Source of the DNA: Whitmania pigra
Taxonomy: Eukaryota > Annelida > Clitellata > Hirudinida > Haemopidae
Direction: 5' to 3'
Assembly: GCA_021613335.1 (NCBI GenBank)
Contig: JAJTWR010000026.1
Span: forward strand, 124,001 to 188,000
DNA length: 64,000 nt
The stretch's first letter is position 1. Each line of letters opens with the position of its first letter. Made by a program: the position numbers and the translations under genes. Of this stretch, positions 56,025 to 64,000 are shown in pieces. A model generated the notes under the pieces. It was given only the letters and a program-made list of their open reading frames with translations, made no database searches and was not told the origin of the DNA.

Positions 56025-57368
56025 TGCTTATTTTGATCTCCAATTAAGTGGAAAAACTAAATCAGGCACGTGGCTCCGTTACATTTTTTGCTGTAGTTTT
56101 GTTACTTTTTCAGTCAACCATTGTTTAAAATAAATTAAATGATGTGAATAGAGACAAAAACAATTAAAAAATTTTATATTTCGTGATTTTTTTAAGATAT
56201 TTCAAATAATTAAATATTTGAAAAAAATCAAATAAAATAAGATAAAATAAATCTTTAATTGTTCATAAATATATACGCTTATTAAAATATAATTACAATA
56301 TATTAATATAATATGCACAAATCATTTTATAAAACGTTCAAAGGCTAGCAGGCATAAGGTCATCCAAAGGTCAAAATAAACACATAAATAAGTTAAAAAG
56401 TTATCCTAACAAATACATCAAATGCGATTTACTTAATAGAACGAAAATGTCACCATCATCAAATTTAAAAATTGTAATTTGTCAAAATATCAAAACGTTC
56501 GGATCATCTTCTTGTTCAGATGGAGATAAATAGTCTTGAAGGACTGTTGAAACGGTTTGTACTTGAAATAATAGATGAACGGGTTAATTGGCAAATACAA
56601 GGATTACAGAAAAATACTACAGGGACGGTATTGTACCCAAAGTTATTGTTATTATTATTATCATTATTATTATTATTAGGTTTTATAAACCTGAAGCACT
56701 GGTAGATTGACCAAAAAAGGTCAAACATGATTGACAAAAGTAGGGACGTCTTCAAAATGTTGTTTCTTGCTTTCGCGAGATCAAATTTGCCAGTCTCTTT
56801 GTCATTTTTCTGTGAATTATTTTCTAAAATTTTTGAAACGTTCAAAGAAGCAACAGATGAAACTTCGTTTATTTTCTGTTTTATGGCGACTTTTTTTTAT
56901 ATAATTTGTGGTCCATGCTGATGTAGAAGAATAAAGTTAAAGAGAATGGTATGAAATAATTAAAAAGAAAAGTTGTTACGGCCACAAACATTTGATAAGT
57001 TGGACTGATTCTCTTAATGAAAGCAGCACATCTCCCATAGCTAAAGTATGCGGCACGTTAAAATGCCGAAATCCTTACATAATAGTTAGGCAAACGATTA
57101 ATGTGATCATAATTAATGTGATAACGTTTGCTTGTGCAAAACTTTGTCTTGTTTCGAAGCGGATGGAGAACGGCCAAATATCTTTCAAAATTTAGAATCA
57201 AACTGACAAAGATGACATGTCCATGAAACACGACAATATCACTTTGCTCTACCAGAGGCGGCAAATTATTTCTTGAGTGATGTTTCTCATCGTGTACCTT
57301 GGAGTTCGATCGTCTTCCTTATACATGCTGAGGAGGAGGATTAATCCAATCGAATCATCCAAACAGGA
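56025..57368 (-). pseudogene. Receptor K remnant within a duplicated block
   Basis: 57368-56516 holds a decayed C-type exon 2: the exon start TCC TGT TTG GAT, degenerate TM3-TM5, loop 3 (KFDLAKARNNILKTS), and a broken TM6 where CWST is FWSI. A TTA repeat is inserted at about 56645-56680, and TM7 is degraded. Several frameshifts occur. The flanks and the TM3-TM5 lesions (TTAAAATGCCGAAATCCTTA, GATGACATGTCCATGAAACA) are shared with remnant J, so the lesions predate the duplication. Confidence 0.75.
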
Positions 57369-57415
57369 CTTTCCATGTGAAAATAAATCTTCAAATTGCT
57401 TTAATTTATTTATAA

Positions 57416-58026
57416 ACTAGCTGTTTCTCCGGCTTTGCCTGGAAAGATTTTCAAATGAATAAACTTCATTTCTTTTCCGATGGATTGCAGGGAGCCCGTT
57501 CAGTAAGAATTACATACTGTGCGAAGTTATTCAAACTGTATAAGCAAATTTACATATGTACAAGAATCTTTTCAAGGACTACGAAAACTACAGAAATCTG
57601 TATTCGACTAAATAAAATAATTTTTGCAACGACGAATAAATTACGAATGACAAACGGAATAAGATGGCTACCAAAACAACATTAATATTAAATCATTGAT
57701 AAAGAATATAAATGTAAATTTAAAATTATAAATTGGAAAATTTACAATATAAACTAAAAGCTTACGTGCATGAATATTAATCAGCATGCGCCTAAGCTCA
57801 TCAGCTTTGAAAAGTCGCATAAGCTCTTATGGGAATAAGCCCAGACGAGGTTTTTGTCAATAAATCGCAAAATAGTTTATCGATTTTTTTGCAAAGTAGA
57901 CTAAACTGACCACATAGTCAACGTACTCAAGTGCTTCACGTTTCAATCAAGTCGGTTCAGGATTAATGATTTGTATAAGAAATACATACACACACACAAG
58001 ATCCTTGTTTTATATATATATAGATT
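57416..58026 (+). repeat. interspersed repeat with CTAGCTGTTTCTCCGGC start
   Basis: It starts ACTAGCTGTTTCTCCGGC and CTTTGCCTGGAA, and ends TTTTATATATATATAGATT. The combination of a TAGCTG..CCGGCTTTGCC head and a TATATATAGATT tail is one I associate with interspersed repeats of invertebrate genomes, but the class is not determined. No coding frame. Confidence 0.4.
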
Positions 58027-58754
58027 GTAATATTTGAAATAATGAACCAAGTGTGTGGGTAAAATTTAAGGCTCAAAGCTTTCACAATTGTGACACAAAA
58101 TTTACCAAAATTTTTCACTTCATCTAATTTTGGTATAAAAAGATGGTATTGGCTGGAGACCAATAAAAGAGTCTTGATTAGGCAGCAAGGATAAGACTTA
58201 CTGGCCTTTCGATATAGGTAAGTTTAACTATAATTTTATATAGAAGGGAGGTGTTGGAGTGGTATAATAATTAGTTTAATATAATATTCAGTATCTTTTA
58301 TTGTTCCATATAGTAACAATATATTAGGTTAAACTTTGCTTTCTTACTTTTCTCACATTCCATACCAATCCCACTCACTTAGTCTTTCATACTTTCTATA
58401 GTTTAGATGTAACAATAAATGAACATAGTAGTAAGGATACAACAGGTACTTTACTTAATACTAATTCTTGACATAACTTTAAGGAAACATTACAATAATT
58501 ATTAACATAATAGAGTACAAATTATTCTAATGGTAAAAATATTAAATATTTTGTAGTAATATTTATATTATTATAATATAAAAATGGCACATTTATTATT
58601 AAAATAAATATATTTTAAATGTCCTGATCCAATTGGTATTCATTGAATTCAGGTCCAAATTCACGGGTTCAAACTCCCAAGAAACATTAAAAATATTTTA
58701 ATTGTAAATTTTACTGATTTACATAACATCATAAAATCTTAAACCATCATTATT
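58027..58754. other. AT-rich spacer, nothing recognised
   Basis: No gene, repeat boundary or RNA recognised. Confidence 0.3.
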
Positions 58755-59400
58755 TAGATGGGTTAAGAAAGCAAATATAATGTTGGGTATCATAGCAAGA
58801 AATTTTAGATATCTGTCGGATTTTGCTTTCGTGGGTTTGTATAAGTCTTTGGTGAGGTCTCAGTTGGAGTATGGAGTACAGGTGTGGAGCCCTTATAGAC
58901 AGGGATTGATTGATGCGATAGAAGGGGTACAAAGAAGAGCTACAAGATTAAGACAATCCTGTAGGAACCTTCCTTACCAATCGAGACTAGAGAAACTGAA
59001 ATTGCCAAGTTTGTGTTACAGAAGAAAAAGAGCTGATTTGATTTTGTTGTTTAAGTTGTTGACAAGTAAAACGAGAGATTTAGTTTGTCCTTCCCTTTCT
59101 GTCTGCACATATTCCAAGACCAGAGAACATGAAAGAAAACTGATGACAAGACTGGCCCACAAAGATTGCAGAAAGTTTTATTTTTGCAACAGAGTGGTCC
59201 AGGAATGGAACAGTTTGCCACAGGAGGTTGTGATGTCAAGGGATGTGGAGGAGTTTAAGAGAAACTTGGACGGTTTTTTTGTTAATAGAATTTACAATTT
59301 AGATTGAGGGGTTGGCGCACTGGTTTTCGTTTTGTTTTCGGTTTCGGCGAGGGGCCGTTGGCCTGAGCTGATTTTTTTCAAATAAAAAAATAAAAATAAA
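58755..59400 (+). mobile_element. 5'-truncated CR1-type LINE, C-terminal domain
   Basis: KKANIMLGIIARNFRYLSDF, YKSLVRSQLEYGVQVWSPYR and VQRRATRL, then CNRVVQEWNSLPQEVV to a natural stop at 59307. This is the C-terminal part of a CR1-like reverse transcriptase in one open frame. The 3' untranslated piece ends in AAATAAAAAAATAAAAATAA near 59390. It is better preserved than other LINE copies here, so it is perhaps more recent. Confidence 0.78.
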
Positions 59401-59419
59401 AATTATTTTTTCATTATTA

Positions 59420-59811
59420 TTATCGTTTGTTTTGATTTTGAAAAATAAAAAATTGAACCTCCACGAAATCAATTTCGGGCTAAAGGCCTGATTGAATTTG
59501 ACGAATTGTCCTAGCACCATTAAATCAACTGAAGCAGTCGCCGCATTCAAAACTAATCTTAAAATCTATCGGTTTAACCAACATGAATACTAACCCATGC
59601 AGATATGTTTCTGGATCGAGTTCTTAAGATCAGATTGATTGATCAAGATAGCCGTAGCGCATTATACACCCTGCCATAAATACTCTGGCATTTAAAATAC
59701 ATGCCTAGATAAATAAATTTAAAAATTACGCGTTGTCGCTACCTCAGAAGATTCCACATGCATTTTGTTTAAACCGTATCCCAAATACTTAGCCATCCTG
59801 AGTTACCACTA
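59420..59811 (+). repeat. LINE-derived 3' repeat
   Basis: GATTTTGAAAAATAAAAAAT, then the NCPSTIKSTEAVAAFKTNLK-type coding remnant and AACCGTATCCCAAATACTTA. Related to 52037-52345 and 40170-40505. It stops at GAGTTACCACT where the hAT-type terminus begins. Confidence 0.55.
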
Positions 59812-60270
59812 GTGATGGGTAGTATTTCAAATCAAGTGATTTAAAATCACGAAATAAAATCACCTTTGTGATTTTTTGGATTTGATTCAAAATCATCGTG
59901 CGATGTGCGATTTTGATTTTATTTTAAATCATATTTTTGATGATTGATGATTTTTTTTATTATGTAAAAATCGCGAAATCATATAAAATTTAAATTTTAA
60001 AATTTGGTTTTTTTAAATATATAATATCTTTCTTTATAATATTATAAGTCGATAATCGATGCAACTTCCTTTTATTTACTTGTATTGTTGTTGTTAGTGC
60101 TATTCCGACCTCATGGTGAACGAAAGTTGTAAAATTGCTGATAATGATAAAACAAAAAGTCACTTTTAAGAAGGCAAACAGTATCCGCACCAATACGATG
60201 AATTATTTGTCTGATGCGGAATATCATCTTGAATCAAGCCTAGTCAAAAAAATCTTTATTGTAACTTCAT
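59812..60270 (+). mobile_element. hAT-type terminus
   Basis: TAGTGATGGGTAGTATTTCA, followed by many GTGATTT/AAATCAC subterminal repeats, is the style of hAT ends. It replaces sequence in the LINE-derived repeat after TTACCACT, whose uninterrupted form continues TCTTAATCC. The other end is not visible, so the limit is arbitrary. Confidence 0.5.
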
Positions 60271-60274
60271 TTAC

Positions 60275-61560
60275 CGTATTTTCACGAAATAAACACGCAG
60301 ACGAATTTAACACGCGGACGAATATAACACGCAATTTTTCCAATTTATGTAAAAAATCACTTATAAAACACGCAAACGATTATAACATGCACCAATAGAC
60401 GCCTTTTTAACATTAAAATTAAAATTATATATATTTGAATATTAAATTGAAACAGTTTGTAATATATAAAACAATCAAATATAAAAGTTGTAAAAAAATC
60501 TTCCGTTGGCTGAGCGGCCTATGCTTGAAGTAATAAATACAGTGATATATAGATAGAAGTGCTCTTGATTGAAATATAAGTCAAAATCATCTTAGTCATG
60601 CAACGGACTACAATCAAATAAATAAATAGATTGAAATATCGACGTCGTTAAGAAAGTGGCTGATAAACGTAACTCGTACACTGTTGAGTACAAGCTTCAA
60701 GTTATTTCTAGAGCAAAAGACAAAGGTAACAGAGCAGCTGCTCGGGAGTTCAACGTTAACGAAGTGTCGGTTCGCGAATGGAGAAAGAAGGAATGATTGC
60801 TTGAGAAACTGAGCCTGAGAAAACGTGCATGCCTTGGCCAAAATGCGAAATGGCCAAAGTTAGAGTCTGATCTAAAGCTATGGGTCTTGGAACAAAGAAA
60901 GAGATAGCTTTTGACATTCCCGCTAGTGAAAGCATCTGGCGCCAGAACTGTGGCAATAACAACAAGTGGTTACGAACGGACATGTTTCACAATCATACTT
61001 GGATGCTCTGCGGCTAGCACCAAGTCAAAACCAATATTGATTTTCAAGAGACAATGCGATAAATTTTCAGCATGAAGCTCTGGATTCAGAAATGTTCTCA
61101 AAAGAGGGGATTCTTTTCAAAGAGCTCGCGGTTGATCATGGATGCAATGACTGCTCATAAAGAGGAGTCAGTTAAGAAGATACTCAACTTAAGCGGATGT
61201 CACAATGCAATCATCCCGGGTGGTCTATCATCCAAACTGCAACTACAAATCGTTGAGAAATTGACAGATCTGAGAGGGAGGAATGTATGCAGAATGGCAC
61301 ATACACCCACACACCGTCTGGATGAGACAGGAAGACCTTGTATCCCGAGATATGCACGTGGGTTGCACGAGCACGGGACAAAGTGTCTCCTGATTTGATT
61401 CTGAGTGGCTTTAGAAATGCTGGCATTAAGTCTACAGGAAAGGAGTAAAGTGACCACCCAGACTTTGAACTAGCCTGCGATCCGGCAAGAGCCGAAATTG
61501 AATGTGAAGACTGTTCGACTTTTGACGGATTTGAAGGCTTAGCTGATGATGAGGAATAAT
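60275..61560 (+). mobile_element. pogo/Tigger-type element, decayed (copy 2)
   Basis: The start ACCGTATTTTCACGAAATAA is followed by several AACACGC motifs. From about 60655 (ADKRNSYTVEYKLQVISRAK, then AAAREFNVNEVSVREWRKKE) comes a psq/CENP-B-type DNA-binding domain with a stop soon after. Later frames give KCWH/GFRNAGIKS-like C-terminal sequence near 61390-61440. The catalytic centre is missing or scrambled. A mini-retroposon is inserted before the coding part. Confidence 0.65.
60567..60639 (+). mobile_element. ~50-bp mini-retroposon with 11-bp target duplication (copy 3)
   Basis: The insert 60578-60628 (51 bp) reads AAGTCAAAATCATCTTAG, then TCATGCAACGGACTACAATC and an AAATAAATAAATA tail. 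Perfect GATTGAAATAT repeats flank it at 60567-60577 and 60629-60639. It sits inside the decayed pogo element, so it is younger than that element. Confidence 0.78.
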
Positions 61561-62506
61561 TATTGGTCTTATGATTGATTTTTTTAATGTCTGTTAATAA
61601 ATTGTTTAAAAACTTCAAAGAACTGGTTAACGATTCATGAGCTCGCTGCAATTGACCAAAATTGGTCACGAGTCGCTTCGATATTGCGTTCTCTCTTCAA
61701 TTCTAACTCAAAACTATTTTTATCTTAAGATTTGCATCACCTTCCTACTTTGGAATGCATATTGTTTACGCATAATAATTTGTAAGACAAAAGGGAAGCA
61801 ATACTTCAAAGGACGGTAACGAACTCGTTAACCAATTCCACGCTGCAAAGAGTTCGCTTAACAAGTCTATGTGTCCCATAATTCCCTAAATATGAAAATT
61901 ACATATTTTAAATGTACTAATCTTAAGAGACATTTTTGAATATTTTTGATAAATTCATGGAGTAGATGATGAAGTAAATCAGATGCATCATGCTGTGAGA
62001 CACAGCTTCAATGGAAAGTATAGCATTGTTGAGGTCCAAACATCAATTATAACATGAAATTTCATGAGATTTCAAGGTTAAAGTCTCCCTTTCAAGAAAC
62101 ATAAATGGATCATTGATCTGAGCATGAAATGCAACTCATGTACAATAACCTTTATAATTGCATTGAAAGAAACAAGGTTTTTTTTTAAATAAATTGAGAT
62201 CAATTCTTGAAGCAAATACTGAAGTTATGCATTTGTACCATGCTCTGGGACACAGCTTTACTGTGAAGGTATGGCATTGTTGAGGTTCAAACAGTTCATC
62301 AAGTACAGCATAAAAGTGTGGCCAAAAGCTGCATATAATTTATGCCATCTAATGGGTTTTATGATTTTCTCTTATAGCAATGTAGAAAATCAAGTGACTC
62401 ATTACCAGAAAAAGCCAAAGCAGTGGTGGTAATTCATTACAATTACCAATTTGAATCTTCATAATGAGCTCCAAGAGAATGGGCTAAGACTTCCATTTTG
62501 TTTTCC
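61561..62506. repeat. spacer with a diverged ~245-bp tandem pair
   Basis: CATGCTGTGAGACACAGCTT, then TATAGCATTGTTGAGGTCCA (61988 on) recurs about 245 bp later as CATGCTCTGGGACACAGCTT and TATGGCATTGTTGAGGTTCA. Two diverged copies are visible; no coding sequence. Confidence 0.5.
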
Positions 62507-63665
62507 CAGTGACGCCGAGAGGGGGGGGCAGGTGGGGTCACTGCCAGGGGGCCCGCATCTGTAAGGGGGCCCGGCCGGTCCGATCATGTCAATTTTTGCA
62601 CGTCTCTTCGTTTACCGTAGGCGACAGAACATAATGTCCTAATAGCCCCATAGTTTTACATACTGTAAAATACTTTTATATACTGCCGAACGAACAGTCC
62701 ATTTCACGTAGGGTGTATAAACTCTGTATTCTGATGTGAGACGCTAGGGTAAGGTGATGTAGGACGCCCACACCATTTTAGGCGAAACGGATCATTACAG
62801 ATTTGATTTGTGTTGTTCCCTAGCAGGAAAGGTTTGATTTACCATCTCTTCTATTTCTGTGGAGTTATACACACTAGATTACTGCTAAAGTTGATTTTTG
62901 GTCTAAAGGATGTAAAAATCTTACATATTTAATTTGTCAAACTATCACGATATTGAAAGAGCAAATCCATTGCTATAACAGTTATGTTATTGTGTCATTT
63001 AATAATGGCGTCGTAACTAGGAAAAACGCCCACTTCGAGTCAACCATTTTATAACGCCTTCTTGCAATTTATATAATGGCATTGGACGTCATTTCTGTAC
63101 CACATGTTAGGTTACAAACCTAACCGTTCATGAAATTTTCTCATATAACTGATGCAGTCGAAAAGTCGGCGCGTGTTGAGCGAAGCGTTTATTGTTGCGT
63201 CTCTACACGACAGGGCTGTGCCCGTAGAAGTTGATGCATCACTTACTCTAGAAGGGAAATTGGTGGGAATTCCATGGATACAGTGGGCCTCTTAGAAATT
63301 CAGTCGATATGCTGTTGAATAAGTCTGTCGCCATGCTGAACCGTCTACACACTTTGAAAATCGATACACTGTTTCCAAACGTTGTCATTATGATACGTAT
63401 CTTCTGCACGCTTCCGGTTACCGTTGCTCAAGCAGAACGATCTTTCATCACATTGGCCCGAGTTAAAAATGTTCTGAGATCGACAATGTGTCAAGAACGC
63501 CTGACCAGCCTTGGAATGCCGGCAGTGGAAGGTCGACTTGCAAGAACGATTGATTACAACAGTATAATTGAACTGTCTGCACGCAGAAAAGCCCGCAAAG
63601 TTTTGTTGTAGCCATCTCTCTTGCATGTCGTAAAAGTCGGTTCCGCATAATTACATCGTTTTTAA
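62507..63665 (+). mobile_element. hAT element, internally deleted, with transposase C-terminus
   Basis: CAGTGACGCCGAGAGG at 62507 and the G-rich stretch ending GGGGGCCCGGCCGG look like a hAT left end. 63309-63611 encodes the hAT C-terminal dimerisation region (PVTVAQAERSFITLARVKN, then STMCQERLTSLGMPAVE) with a natural stop at 63609-63611. The transposase N-terminus and catalytic core are absent. No matching right end was found before 64000. Confidence 0.65.
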
Positions 63666-64000
63666 GAACTTGTGTAGCTTAATCTCCATCGAAACACCAG
63701 TTTGCTTAGTGCACACAAATCTGTACACGTAGCATGTGGCTGGTTATCTTTGAGTAAGGCTGTATGGTGTAACGGTCGTTGCAGGTAAGGACACAATTAT
63801 GATGAAATGAAACACTCACAAAAAATAGGATCACCGATGATTAGAGTTGGCTAATTTAAAGCGCCTCGCTGCGTGTTTGACCACCAAAAATTACTACTTT
63901 CATTTTGATTAACTGTAAAACAAATAAATTCAAATTAGATGACGAACAGCGTTTACCTTTTCAAAAGTCATTTCTATATTTTAATTTAGCACCATGTATG
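63666..64000. other. window end, nothing recognised
   Basis: No recognisable gene or repeat. It may contain the unseen right part of the hAT element. Confidence 0.3.

Noticed and set aside
61646..61668. TGACCAA..TTGGTCA palindrome
   Set aside because: Seven-base arms in AT-rich DNA with no conserved partner sequence; not enough to call a regulatory site.
63105..63130. Small inverted repeat GTTAGGT..ACCTAAC resembling telomere units
   Set aside because: Only seven-base arms and no tandem telomeric repeats nearby; probably chance.

Overview
The window comes from an animal (metazoan) nuclear genome. It has AT-rich non-coding DNA, two-exon rhodopsin-class receptor genes with GT-AG introns, TATA boxes and AATAAA signals, and a dense eukaryotic transposon load (CR1-like and other LINEs, tRNA-derived SINEs, hAT, Tc1/mariner, pogo/Tigger and LTR elements). 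No rRNA, true tRNA gene, operon or CRISPR array is visible. I cannot name the phylum from sequence alone; a non-vertebrate animal is likely.

The host content is one gene family: class A (rhodopsin-like) GPCRs resembling peptide receptors. Every intact copy has an exon of 79-90 codons ending after TM1 at a Trp-Gln pair, a phase-0 intron, and a second exon holding TM2-TM7. Intact copies are A (921-2144, +), B (5205-6575, +), C (7281-8605, -), D (13270-15073, -), G (34261-35588, -) and I (53431-54797, -). Broken copies are E (one frameshift, intron full of transposons), F (stops plus an LTR element), H (stop after TM6), J and K (remnants), an orphan first exon (38012-38238) and four remnants of B.

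The layout is a repeated convergent module: a plus-strand B-type receptor, a conserved spacer, then a minus-strand C-type receptor with its own promoter. B/C is the only pair with both partners intact. In later modules the minus partner is usually retained, while the plus partner is eroded to its 3' part (16322-16855, 33255-33405, 41354-41515, 52349-52604) or replaced by a LINE (11507-12690). The minus genes share a promoter block with a TATA-like box about 130-150 bp upstream of the ATG and a TTACGTGAC-type motif 243-267 bp upstream.

Mobile DNA fills the rest. Highlights are: (1) a discrete ~50-bp retroposon-like unit present three times with perfect 11-13-bp target duplications, matching the 3' tail of a longer tRNA-type SINE; (2) a young LTR element (25640-27507) with 309-bp LTRs differing at one position, an exact tRNA-Leu primer site, and a single SAP-like acidic ORF without pol; (3) a Gypsy-type ORF (48993-50759) joining gag, protease and integrase in frame with reverse transcriptase missing; (4) a hAT element with an exact 8-bp duplication (23301-24534); and (5) a Tc1 element inside a LINE reverse transcriptase (45820-47885). 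The right end (58-64 kb) is transposon debris without recognisable host genes.
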